The notes under the pieces are model-generated. The model ran no database searches and was not told the DNA's origin. It was given only the letters and a program-made list of their open reading frames with translations. A stretch of DNA of 64,000 bases, from contig JAUYGY010000056.1 of the NCBI GenBank assembly GCA_030690315.1, forward strand, positions 58,443 through 122,442, read 5' to 3'. The DNA comes from Aequorivita sp. Lineage in GTDB: Bacteria; Bacteroidota; Bacteroidia; Flavobacteriales; Flavobacteriaceae. Below, piece after piece: positions 36,033 to 44,567 of this stretch (positions within the stretch are counted from its first letter, which is position 1; every line of letters starts with the position of its first letter). The translations under genes and the position numbers were made by a program.

Positions 36033-38288
36033 ATGAAAAAAAGTACTTTTAAATCCATTGTGGTTTTATCCCTTTTACTGCTATGCTTTGGGATAAACGC
36101 ACAGAATTCTTCAAAAATCTGGACTCCGGTCTCAGAAAGCTTTATCACATTAAAAGCGAAGGAATTCAGAAATTCCGTTCCTGTTGATTATAAACTTTTC
36201 AGTTTAAATTCTAGAGCTCTTCAAACGGTATTAAACAATGCTCCTTCAAGAGCTAGTTTAAGAACTTCAAATGCAATAATAGAGCTTCCTGTTGCAAATG
36301 GTGAGATTCAAAAATTCAGAATTGTTGACGCATCAACTTTTGCTCCTGAATTACAGCAAAGACATTCCAACATACGTTCTTTTGCTGGTCAAGGAATTGA
36401 TGATCCAACTGCCATCGCAAGGTTTAGCACTTCGCCTTATGGCGTGAATGTGATGATTACCTCTTCAAAAAATGCCACTTACTATATTGATCCTTATACA
36501 CAGGACAAACAAGCATACATAGGCTATTCCAGAAAAGATATCCCATCTTCTTTAGAACAATTTGTATGTTTGGTTGAAGATGAAGTTGGGCCAAGAAACA
36601 ATGCAACTGAAGGTAATGAAAATGCAACCAGAAATGCCGACGATGGTATACTTAGAACTTTTAGATTGGCTTTAGCCTCTAATGCTGAATATTCATACTT
36701 TCATTGGTTTGTTCAGGCTGGAATTGATCCCGGTGCTCCCGATGCTGAAAAAAAGGCTGCTGTTTTGGCTGCAATGAATGTTGCGATGACACGGGTAAAT
36801 GGTATTTTTGAAAGAGACGTAGCCTTAACTATGGAAATTATCCCAAACAATGAGGATATAATATTTTTAGATACTGCAACTGATGGTTTGAGCAATGATT
36901 CTTCCATGATAAATCAAATCCAAGCTGTAATTGACAATGCAATAGGCTTTGCAAACTATGATATTGGACATGTATTCAGTACAGGTGGTGGTGGTATAGC
37001 GCAATTGCGCTCTCCATGTAGTGCAAACAAGGCAAGAGGTGTAACAGGTTTACCACAGCCAATTAACGATCCTTTTTATGTGGACTATGTAGCTCACGAA
37101 ATGGGTCATCAATATGGAGGTAACCATACCCAAAACAACAATTGCCAGCGTTCAAGTGCTTCCGTAGAACCTGGAAGTGCCTCAACAATTATGGGATATG
37201 CTGGTATTTGCGCTCCCAACGTTCAAAATAACAGCGATGACTATTTCCACGCCATAAGCATTCAGGAAATGTGGAACTTTATTAGTGTTGGTTCAGGTCA
37301 ATGTGCCGCTCAGAGCCCTACTAATAATTTGCCGCCAACTGCTGATGCAGGTCCAGATTATACCCTTCCAAAATCAACTCCTTTTGTTTTAAAAGGAATT
37401 GCTACAGATCCTGATGGTGATGTACTTTCACACTGTTGGGAACAAATGAACCCACAAGTTGGGCCTATGCCTCCTCAAAACACTTCAGTTTTTGGGCCAA
37501 TGTTTAGATCTATCGATCCACTTGCATCTCCAGATAGATATATGCCAGCTTTACCAACTGTACTGAATAATCAAACCCAAAGTCTTTGGGAGGTTGTTCC
37601 TTCTGTGGGTAGAAATATGAGCTTCCGTTATACGGTTCGCGACAATGTTCCCGGCGGTTCTTCTTCTGCTAGCGACAACATGCTTTTAACCACTGACGCA
37701 AACTCAGGTCCATTTGTGGTAACCTCACAAGCTGTCCCTACCACTTGGACAATTGGAAACACAGAAACCATTACTTGGGATGTTGCGGGAACTGATGTAG
37801 CTCCAGTAAATAGTCCAAATGTTGATATTTGGTTCTCTACTGATGGTGGACTAACATATCCTGTGAGTATAGCATTGAATGTTCCAAACAATGGAAGTGC
37901 ATTAATCAATGTACCCAACCTTAACACAACTACTGGAAGGTTGATGGTTATGTCATCAAACAACATCTTTTACGATCTTAACAATGCGGTTATCACTGTT
38001 GATGGTTTAGTAGGTACTGAAGATTTTACTTTTGATAATTTCGCGGTTTATCCAAACCCATCAAACGGTACTTTCAATCTTACTTTCAAGCCTGCTTCAT
38101 CAAACGATATTGAAGTTGCTCTTTATGATTTAAGAGGAAGAGCTATCAATTCATATACTTATGACGAAGTTTCTGCTGCCAGCACTTTCAGCAAACAATT
38201 GGATTATGGATATATTGAAACCGGCGTGTATTTCCTTGTTGTTAAAAATGGAGACAAAGTAACTACCAAAAAGATAGTTAAAAACTAA
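36033..38288 (+). CDS. Reprolysin-like zinc metalloprotease with type IX sorting domain
   Basis: Secreted 751-aa protease. It has a signal peptide (LLLLCFGINAQ), a propeptide-like region to about 200, then a metzincin (M12B-type) catalytic domain with the zinc motif HEMGHQYGGNH (His355, Glu356, His359, His365) and a Met-turn candidate (TIMGYAG). Cysteine pairs surround it. An Ig/fibronectin-like region follows (TADAGPDYTLPKSTPFVLKGIATDPDGD), and the last ~75 residues (VYPNPSNGTFNLTF...GYIETGVYFLVVKNGDKVTTKKIVKN) are a type A type IX sorting signal. It would be exported by the PorU/PorV system encoded in this window. Confidence 0.9.
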   Translation: MKKSTFKSIVVLSLLLLCFGINAQNSSKIWTPVSESFITLKAKEFRNSVPVDYKLFSLNSRALQTVLNNAPSRASLRTSNAIIELPVANGEIQKFRIVDASTFAPELQQRHSNIRSFAGQGIDDPTAIARFSTSPYGVNVMITSSKNATYYIDPYTQDKQAYIGYSRKDIPSSLEQFVCLVEDEVGPRNNATEGNENATRNADDGILRTFRLALASNAEYSYFHWFVQAGIDPGAPDAEKKAAVLAAMNVAMTRVNGIFERDVALTMEIIPNNEDIIFLDTATDGLSNDSSMINQIQAVIDNAIGFANYDIGHVFSTGGGGIAQLRSPCSANKARGVTGLPQPINDPFYVDYVAHEMGHQYGGNHTQNNNCQRSSASVEPGSASTIMGYAGICAPNVQNNSDDYFHAISIQEMWNFISVGSGQCAAQSPTNNLPPTADAGPDYTLPKSTPFVLKGIATDPDGDVLSHCWEQMNPQVGPMPPQNTSVFGPMFRSIDPLASPDRYMPALPTVLNNQTQSLWEVVPSVGRNMSFRYTVRDNVPGGSSSASDNMLLTTDANSGPFVVTSQAVPTTWTIGNTETITWDVAGTDVAPVNSPNVDIWFSTDGGLTYPVSIALNVPNNGSALINVPNLNTTTGRLMVMSSNNIFYDLNNAVITVDGLVGTEDFTFDNFAVYPNPSNGTFNLTFKPASSNDIEVALYDLRGRAINSYTYDEVSAASTFSKQLDYGYIETGVYFLVVKNGDKVTTKKIVKN

Positions 38289-38311
38289 GTAGAAAAAGAA
38301 AATAGAACAAA

Positions 38312-38360
38312 GAAAAAAGAGAAAAGACGGTTTAAGCCGGTTCTTTTCTCTTTTTTCATT
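38312..38360 (+). terminator. Long hairpin terminator after the metalloprotease
   Basis: GAAAAAAGAGAAAAGA pairs with TCTTTTCTCTTTTTTC around a CGG-TTTAAG-CCG tip, with a T-rich tail. Confidence 0.75.
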
Positions 38361-38391
38361 TTACTCAAGTATTGTCAATTCTTCCTTCCAA

Positions 38392-38580
38392 AATACCCCG
38401 CACTTCACATTTCGTACTTCACACTTCGTATTTCGCACCTCTTTATTCTTTCCTCTTTATTCTTTCCTCTTTATTCTTTCCTCTTTATTCTTTCCTCTTT
38501 ATTCTTTCCTCTTTATTCTTTCCTCTTTATTCTTTCCTCTTTCTTCTTTCTTCTAAACATTCTTTCCTCTTTCTTCTAAT
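38392..38580. repeat. 14-bp minisatellite and related simple repeats
   Basis: From 38438 the unit CCTCTTTATTCTTT occurs seven times exactly, then an eighth time with one change (A to C), ending at 38549. It is preceded by CTTCGTATTTCGCAC-type repeats and followed by degenerate CTTTCTTC copies. No gene is supported here. Confidence 0.85.
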
Positions 38581-38582
38581 CC

Positions 38583-39116
38583 CTAAAGCTTCACCGTTTC
38601 CGTAATATTCGAAACAACCTGTGATGTTTTTTCAACTTTGAATTTAAGATCAAAAACCAGGGCCTGATCTGTTTTTTCAACCAAGAGTTTCCCGTTTGTA
38701 ATTAGATAGAAACCAGCCTCTCCACGGCAGAAACATTGTTTACCGTAAAGTAATTTAACATCGCTTAGGCTTGCGTTTTCTTTGCTCAAATTCTCCGCAG
38801 TAGTGGGTATTTCAAAGTGAATGGTTTCAGAATAATCTCCGTCCACAGTTCCTTCCGGCCCTTCTTTGGAATAAGTATATACCACCACCATATTTTCCCC
38901 AGCTACCATTTCTGGATAGAGAGCACCCGTACCGTCCTCTTTTATAACTAGGTTTTTGTTTTTATGCACCGCCACTGTACAAGCACCTTCCTCTGGGCAG
39001 CCCACTTTATTCTCTACTTGTTCCATATTCGTGTTTTCTGATGAAATTACCGTCCCCGTTTGTGTCTTGCATGCATTGACAACAAAAAGTGGAATTAAAA
39101 AAATTAATGCTTTCAT
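38583..39116 (-). CDS. Hypothetical lipoprotein
   Basis: 177 aa with a lipoprotein signal (MKALIFLIPLFVVNACKTQ, lipid Cys at about 16). The mature domain is beta-rich with three cysteine-containing spots (VGCPEEGACTV, GKQCFCRGEAGFYLI), which suggests disulphides outside the cytoplasm. I do not recognise a family. It lies 25 bp downstream of another hypothetical lipoprotein in the same direction and probably shares its transcript with that gene and the YqaE-type mini-protein. Confidence 0.65.
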   Translation of the reverse strand: MKALIFLIPLFVVNACKTQTGTVISSENTNMEQVENKVGCPEEGACTVAVHKNKNLVIKEDGTGALYPEMVAGENMVVVYTYSKEGPEGTVDGDYSETIHFEIPTTAENLSKENASLSDVKLLYGKQCFCRGEAGFYLITNGKLLVEKTDQALVFDLKFKVEKTSQVVSNITETVKL

Positions 39117-39141
39117 AATATGTATTGTTTATTGTTAATTG

Positions 39142-39885
39142 TTAATTGTTCTCCAATTCCACCTCCAGATCCAACAAATCCGGATTTTTGAAATATTCTA
39201 TAAAAGGCGCCTCAATTTTTACCGTTTTTTTGTCTTCTGAAAAAGTAGCTTCCGGATTCGAGGTTTTCTTTATTTTCTTCGGAAAGGTATACTTCAACGT
39301 ATAATTAGAACCCCCCATAAAAGCTTCGGCCTGCTTCATACTGTCCACTTGCTGCTGGTGCATTTTCTCATCTTTTATATAGGCATCGCGTTTAAAAATA
39401 CCTTTTTTAAACGAATATTTAACACCAATCAATTCAGGGGAATCTTCTTCTTTTTTAATTTCGGTATTGGCATCTGGATTGGGCATTAAATTGCTTGCCT
39501 GCTCCAGTCCGTTCAAGATATCATTCGCTTCGCTTATATTTTTGAAATTTGTTGAAATATCATAAACCATTTCAGAAGTCTCCGAGTCCATTTTTATATG
39601 AATATTGAAGTTCTCCAGCTTTTTCAATTTCTGTTGTTCGATGACGGAAAGTTTGGAAATGCTGTCTTTCTTTTCTTCTAAAAATTGTTTCATAGAAACA
39701 ATGGTGTCCATTTTCACTATTGCAGAATCTGCCATTGCCCCACCGCCAAAAGCCATCATTTCGTTGAGGTTCACTTCCACCCTCAGGTTGCCGCTTCCGT
39801 CTTCATTCATGACCATGGTTTCGGTAAATTGGCAGCTTACGAAAGTAAAAGCCAAGATAAAAAGAGATAGTAATTTTAGTTTCAT
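39142..39885 (-). CDS. Hypothetical lipoprotein
   Basis: 247 aa; lipoprotein signal MKLKLLSLFILAFTFVSCQ (lipid Cys at 18). The start of the mature protein, TETMVMNEDGSGNLRVEVNLNEMM, is a small beta motif seen in Bacteroidota proteins that report wound- or stress-like conditions only loosely; no function can be assigned. Middle region helical (VSMKQFLEEKKDSISKLSVIEQQKLKKLENF), C-terminal part beta-rich and acidic. It sits between the YqaE-type gene (4 bp upstream) and the second lipoprotein (25 bp downstream), forming a three-gene unit. Confidence 0.65.
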   Translation of the reverse strand: MKLKLLSLFILAFTFVSCQFTETMVMNEDGSGNLRVEVNLNEMMAFGGGAMADSAIVKMDTIVSMKQFLEEKKDSISKLSVIEQQKLKKLENFNIHIKMDSETSEMVYDISTNFKNISEANDILNGLEQASNLMPNPDANTEIKKEEDSPELIGVKYSFKKGIFKRDAYIKDEKMHQQQVDSMKQAEAFMGGSNYTLKYTFPKKIKKTSNPEATFSEDKKTVKIEAPFIEYFKNPDLLDLEVELENN

Positions 39886-39889
39886 CGGT

Positions 39890-40048
39890 TTATCTTTTAG
39901 GATTGTTTAATATTATAAGTGCGGCAATCACCCCCGGAACCCATCCACAAACGGTAAGTATAAACACGATTAATACAGACCCACAACCTCTCCCAATTAC
40001 GGCAAGCGGCGGAAAAATAATTGCTAACAGAACGCTCCATAAATTCAT
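39890..40048 (-). CDS. YqaE/Pmp3-family small membrane protein
   Basis: 52-aa hydrophobic protein starting MNLWSVLLAIIFPPLAVIGRG and ending AALIILNNPKR, with two membrane helices around a short loop (FPPLAV, then CGWVPGVIAALII). These are the hallmarks of the YqaE/Pmp3 (UPF0057) family, implicated in membrane potential and salt stress in other organisms. It was too short for a 60-residue cut-off. Its stop lies 4 bp before the ATG of the following lipoprotein gene, so the two are probably translated from one message. Confidence 0.88.
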   Translation of the reverse strand: MNLWSVLLAIIFPPLAVIGRGCGSVLIVFILTVCGWVPGVIAALIILNNPKR

Positions 40049-40088
40049 AGAAAACAAATCTACGATTAATATTTGATTCGTTAATTCA

Positions 40089-40225
40089 TGAATCGTCGTT
40101 CGTCGTTCGTCGCTCGTCGTTCATCGCTCGGACTTTATCGCACTTCACATTTCTTACTTCAAACTTCGTAAATCGCATTTCGGACTTCAAACTTCGTATT
40201 TCGTACTTCGTAAATCGCACTTCAT
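40089..40225. repeat. Simple repeats upstream of lysS
   Basis: GTCGTTCGTCGTTCGTCGCTCGTCG-like 7-bp repeats followed by a run of CTTCGTAAATCGCA / CTTCGTATTTCG units, the same family as those at 38392-38437. No gene in this 214-bp gap. Confidence 0.65.
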
Positions 40226-40230
40226 TTCCC

Positions 40231-40238
40231 TATCTTTG
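40231..40238 (+). promoter_or_regulatory. -7 element of lysS
   Basis: TATCTTTG, an exact TAnnTTTG match, 24 bp before the ATG at 40263. It overlaps the alternative upstream ATG at 40236 and so rules that start out. Confidence 0.55.
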
Positions 40239-40262
40239 CACACTTATTTTAGAAACAATTTT

Positions 40263-41954
40263 ATGCAACTGTCTGAACTGGAAATCATCCGAAGAGAAAA
40301 ACTACAACACCTGCGCGACCGTGGAATAAACCCCTACCCCGCAGATTTATACCCAGTAAACATTACTTCAAAAAAGATAAAGGAACATTTTGAGGAAGGA
40401 AAAAAAGTGGTGGTTGCCGGAAGGTTGATGTCCCGACGAATCCAAGGTTCAGCCTCTTTCGCAGAGCTTCAGGACGCAGACGGCCGCATTCAGGTTTATT
40501 TTAATCGCGATGAAATATGTCCAGGCGAAGACAAAAGCCATTACAACGAAGTCTATAAAAAATTGCTCGATATCGGTGATTTCATTGGTATTGAAGGCGA
40601 ACTCTTCAAAACCCAGGTAGGCGAAAAAACAATAATGGTGAAAAATTTCACCCTCTTGAGCAAAGCTTTAAAACCTTTGCCACAACCGCGCGTTGATGCA
40701 GACGGAAAAATACACGATGCCTTTACCGATCCCGAACAACGTTACCGCCAGCGCTATGCCGATTTGGTAGTAAACCCACACGTAAAAGAGATTTTTGTGA
40801 AGCGCACCAAACTTTTCAACGCCATGCGAACTTTCTTTAACGAACGTGGTTATTTTGAAGTGGAAACTCCCGTTTTGCAACCCATTCCAGGAGGGGCTGC
40901 GGCACGTCCATTTATGACGCACCACAATTCCTTGGACATTCCATTATACATGCGAATTGCAAATGAATTGTATTTAAAAAGACTAATCGTTGGTGGCTTT
41001 GATGGGGTTTATGAATTCTCCAAAAACTTCCGAAACGAAGGGATGGACCGCACCCACAACCCAGAATTTACCGCCATGGAAATTTACGTTTCCTATAAAG
41101 ATTACAACTGGATGATGGATTTCTGCGAGCAATTGCTGGAATTTTGTGCCATTGAAGTAAATGGAACTTCCAAAGCCACCTTCGGAGAGCACAAAATAGA
41201 CTTTAAAGCTCCCTACCCAAGAATAACCATGGCTGAAGCAATCCAAAACTTCACCGGGTTTGATATTACCGGAAAAACTGAGGATGAAATTCGGGAAGCC
41301 GCCGTTAAAATGGGCGTTGAGGTTGACGACACCATGGGAAAAGGAAAACTGATTGATGAAATTTTCGGTGAAAAATGTGAGGGCAACTTTATTCAGCCAA
41401 CTTTTATTACAGACTACCCAAAGGAAATGAGTCCACTTTGCAAAGAGCACCGTGAAAATCCGGAACTAACGGAACGTTTTGAACTGATGGTCTGCGGCAA
41501 GGAAGTAGCAAATGCATACAGCGAGCTTAACGACCCCATTGACCAGCGCGAACGTTTTGAAGCCCAATTAAAACTGGCCGATAGAGGCGATGACGAAGCA
41601 ACCGCTTTTATAGATTATGATTTTCTTCGTGCCTTGGAATACGGCATGCCCCCAACCAGCGGCATGGGTATTGGGATGGACCGATTGGTTATGTTCTTAA
41701 CTAACAATGCTTCCATACAGGAAGTACTTTTCTTCCCCCAAATGCGCCCCGAAAAGAAAAAAGTGGAAATGACAGAGGACGAAAAAGCAATTTATACAAT
41801 CCTAAAAGCTAATTCCCCCATTGCTTTGGAGGAATTAAAAACCAAAAGTGGGCTGAGCAATAAAAAATGGGACAAGGCCATAAAAGGATTGACGGCTTCA
41901 AAGGTTGCGAAAGTTGAAAAAACCGATGAAAACTTGATGGTTTCAATTTTGTAA
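40263..41954 (+). CDS. lysS: Lysyl-tRNA synthetase (class II)
   Basis: Charges tRNA-Lys; 563 aa from MQLSELEIIRREKL. It has an N-terminal OB-fold anticodon-binding domain (about 55-150), then the class II catalytic domain with motif 1 (TPVLQPIPGGAAARPF), motif 2 (FRNEGMDRTHNPEFTAMEIY) and motif 3 (GMPPTSGMGIGMDRLVMFLT). Beyond motif 3 there is a C-terminal extension of about 60 residues (TEDEKAIYTILKANSPIALEELKTKSG...) that looks like a small winged-helix domain. This makes the protein longer than the roughly 500-residue bacterial norm, as in other flavobacterial LysS. Confidence 0.95.
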   Translation: MQLSELEIIRREKLQHLRDRGINPYPADLYPVNITSKKIKEHFEEGKKVVVAGRLMSRRIQGSASFAELQDADGRIQVYFNRDEICPGEDKSHYNEVYKKLLDIGDFIGIEGELFKTQVGEKTIMVKNFTLLSKALKPLPQPRVDADGKIHDAFTDPEQRYRQRYADLVVNPHVKEIFVKRTKLFNAMRTFFNERGYFEVETPVLQPIPGGAAARPFMTHHNSLDIPLYMRIANELYLKRLIVGGFDGVYEFSKNFRNEGMDRTHNPEFTAMEIYVSYKDYNWMMDFCEQLLEFCAIEVNGTSKATFGEHKIDFKAPYPRITMAEAIQNFTGFDITGKTEDEIREAAVKMGVEVDDTMGKGKLIDEIFGEKCEGNFIQPTFITDYPKEMSPLCKEHRENPELTERFELMVCGKEVANAYSELNDPIDQRERFEAQLKLADRGDDEATAFIDYDFLRALEYGMPPTSGMGIGMDRLVMFLTNNASIQEVLFFPQMRPEKKKVEMTEDEKAIYTILKANSPIALEELKTKSGLSNKKWDKAIKGLTASKVAKVEKTDENLMVSIL

Positions 41955-41975
41955 ACCAATCATTTATAATTGTTT

Positions 41976-42011
41976 AAAAAGGAAGTTACAGCAATGTAGT
42001 TTCCTTTTTTT
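41976..42011 (+). terminator. Terminator of lysS
   Basis: AAAAAGGAA / TTCCTTTTT stem, loop of 16 nt with additional pairing, T-tract at 42004-42011; 22 bp after the lysS stop. Confidence 0.75.
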
Positions 42012-42131
42012 ATGGGGATATCATCGTTATTCGAAAAATTCTTCAAATTACTTTAAATAGAAACCTTTGAATTATAATTCATTAACATTACATTTGGAAA
42101 TCTATTCACAAATTCTAAATTTAACTTTTTT

Positions 42132-44258
42132 ATGAAAAGACTATTATTCACCTCATTATTAGTATGCGCCACACAATTTCTCTTTGCCCAAAGCAAGGAA
42201 AGCGTTGCGCAATCCTGGATGGACAACAATATGCCCATCAACAAAACAAATCAAAGTTTTGCCATGACAAATAGTCATGACGGCCCTTCCGGGGAAACAT
42301 TTCGCTACCAACATACCGTAAACGGTGTTGAAGTATTTGATTCTTCAGTAGCAGTTCACGTTTCAAACAACAACCAAGTTACCTACCATGCCAGCACTTT
42401 TAACAGTGCGGTGGAAACCATAGATACCAACCCTTCAATTTCTGAAAATGATGCTTTGAACGCAGCAAAAACCTTCTTAAATATTGAAGGCTATATTTCA
42501 CAAAAAGAAGTAAAACTCTATGTTTATACTAAATTAGGAAGCAGCCAATTGGTTTACAGAGTAACCACTATGTCTGAATTCAGAATGGGAAACTGGGAAA
42601 CAATTGTTGATGCAAAAACCGGAACAGTTTTAAGCACCCAAGATATTGCCATCTACCATAATAAAGGTGGAGAACACAATCCAAAAGGAATAAAAAACCC
42701 AGGCGCTCCATCAAGCATGGCAACGGGTACAGCAATGGTTTTTGACCCGGACCCACTAACCAAAACGGGAAGTACCTATGGGGGAAATTATTCAGATAAC
42801 AACGACCAAACCAATGCCGAACTTGATGCTGCAAGAACTGCGGTTTCCCTTTTGGAAATCGATTTTGACGGCACAAACTATAGATTGAGAGGCCCTTATA
42901 CTGAAATTGCTGAATTGGGTTCACCTTCAACAGGATTGTTTCTTCAACCATCACCAGATTTCAGTTTTACAAGAGACCAACAAGGTTTTGAAGCGGCAAA
43001 CTGCTACCACCATATCGATAAAAGTTTCCGTTATATCAATGATGATTTAGGAATTCCGTTAGTTTCAATTTATAACGGCGGAGTGGTTCGCTATGATCCA
43101 CATGGTGCCAATGGTGCCGACAACTCTTTTTACAGCGCCGGAAGTCTTCAGTTTGGAGAAGGTGGTGTAGATGATGCCGAAGATATGGACGTTGTGCTTC
43201 ACGAATTGGGACACGGCCTTCACGATTTTGCCACCAATGGAAACCTTAGCCAAGTAAATGGTTTAAGTGAAGGAACTGGTGATTATTGGGCAAATTCCTA
43301 TAAAAGAAGCACAGGCTTTTGGGAAATTACTGACCCACAGTATTTCTGGGTTTTTGGCTGGGACGGACACAACCCATTTTGGGGAGGCCGTATTACTAAT
43401 TATGGGGCTATGTACCCAGGTGGGCTAACCGGTCAAATCCATACCGACGGACAAATATGGGCCACCGTACTTCTTGAAATTTGGGAAATCATCGGAAGAG
43501 AAAAAATGGACGCCGCAGTTTGGGAAGGCCTTGCCATGACCAATAGCAATACCAACCAACAAAACGCAGCAATTGCAGTAAGGCAAGCAGCTATCGACAT
43601 GGGCTATACTTGTGCCGAAATTGATGCCTTTACCGATAGATTTGAAGCAAGAGGATATGTGCTACCTGTTTATATCTGCGATCCTAACGCTTGTGATATT
43701 TCTGAAATTGAAACTTCAAACATTTCACCGTGTAATGACAACGGCACCCCAACAGATGGTACTGACGACTTTTTTACCGCAGATATTGCCGTAACCTTTG
43801 TAAACCCTCCAGCAACTGGAACATTAGACTTAACAGGTGATGGAACAGCTTCAGTTTCTGTGGCAGGTTTGGTTTCGCCACATACTTTTGTGGGTGTACA
43901 AATGCCATCAGATGGTGGGCCAATTGATATTACCGCTACTTTTTCAGCAGAAGGGGCTTGTAACCTAAACGCACCAAATACTGGAACTGCACCAGTACCT
44001 TGTGTAACCGCAGGTGTAAATGACAATGATGCTTTGCTTGGCGTTTCCATCTATCCAAATCCAGCAGATAATACAATCGCATTATCAAATCTAAAAGAAG
44101 AATACACCGTGGCCATATACAATATGCTTGGCCAAAAAGTAAAAGAACAACACGTTGATGCCAGCAATAGCAGTATCAATATTTCCAATCTTTCTATGGG
44201 CGTTTATATCTTGAAGTTTGATGATTACAACAAAGTATTGCGTTTTGTAGTGAAATAA
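42132..44258 (+). CDS. Fungalysin-type (M36) metalloprotease with type IX sorting domain
   Basis: Secreted 708-aa protease. It has a signal peptide (LLFTSLLVCATQFLFAQ), an FTP/PepSY-like propeptide (about 20-180, ETFRYQHTVNGVEVFDSSVAVHVSNN), and a gluzincin catalytic domain with HELGHGLHD (His357, Glu358, His361) and a downstream glutamate ligand in LSEGTGDYWA. A C-terminal sorting domain (IYPNPADNTIALSNL...LSMGVYILKFDDYNKVLRFVVK) marks it for type IX export. The propeptide is presumably removed outside the cell. Cysteine pairs occur near 495-520. Confidence 0.9.
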   Translation: MKRLLFTSLLVCATQFLFAQSKESVAQSWMDNNMPINKTNQSFAMTNSHDGPSGETFRYQHTVNGVEVFDSSVAVHVSNNNQVTYHASTFNSAVETIDTNPSISENDALNAAKTFLNIEGYISQKEVKLYVYTKLGSSQLVYRVTTMSEFRMGNWETIVDAKTGTVLSTQDIAIYHNKGGEHNPKGIKNPGAPSSMATGTAMVFDPDPLTKTGSTYGGNYSDNNDQTNAELDAARTAVSLLEIDFDGTNYRLRGPYTEIAELGSPSTGLFLQPSPDFSFTRDQQGFEAANCYHHIDKSFRYINDDLGIPLVSIYNGGVVRYDPHGANGADNSFYSAGSLQFGEGGVDDAEDMDVVLHELGHGLHDFATNGNLSQVNGLSEGTGDYWANSYKRSTGFWEITDPQYFWVFGWDGHNPFWGGRITNYGAMYPGGLTGQIHTDGQIWATVLLEIWEIIGREKMDAAVWEGLAMTNSNTNQQNAAIAVRQAAIDMGYTCAEIDAFTDRFEARGYVLPVYICDPNACDISEIETSNISPCNDNGTPTDGTDDFFTADIAVTFVNPPATGTLDLTGDGTASVSVAGLVSPHTFVGVQMPSDGGPIDITATFSAEGACNLNAPNTGTAPVPCVTAGVNDNDALLGVSIYPNPADNTIALSNLKEEYTVAIYNMLGQKVKEQHVDASNSSINISNLSMGVYILKFDDYNKVLRFVVK

Positions 44259-44280
44259 TTATTTAGCATTTTAATTTGTG

Positions 44281-44312
44281 AAAGGAGCCGCATTATTGTG
44301 GCTCCTTTTTTT
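44281..44312 (+). terminator. Terminator of the M36 protease gene
   Basis: AAAGGAGCC / GGCTCCTTT stem with a 10-nt loop followed by TTTT. The rest of the gap to 44567 shows no gene. Confidence 0.85.
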
Positions 44313-44567
44313 AATTTAAAACAATGCAGAAGAATGCCCTTATTGCACTTCTTCCGTTTGATTTCAAAATTTGTTAGGGCATATCATATCTATTTCCTTT
44401 AAATTTTCAACCGAAACTATTGATAATACAGCTAAAAGAAAACACACATTTAGGGAATACAACATCTCATTGAGGGATCTTAACCTTTGAATGATTTTTA
44501 ATTTAACAGCTAAAAACTTATGCAGTCATCCAATTTTTATATTTTTAGCTGCTCAATTTTTAATAAA

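Noticed and set aside
38372..38605. Plus-strand frame made of FLFILSS repeats
   Set aside because: Translation of the 14-bp minisatellite.
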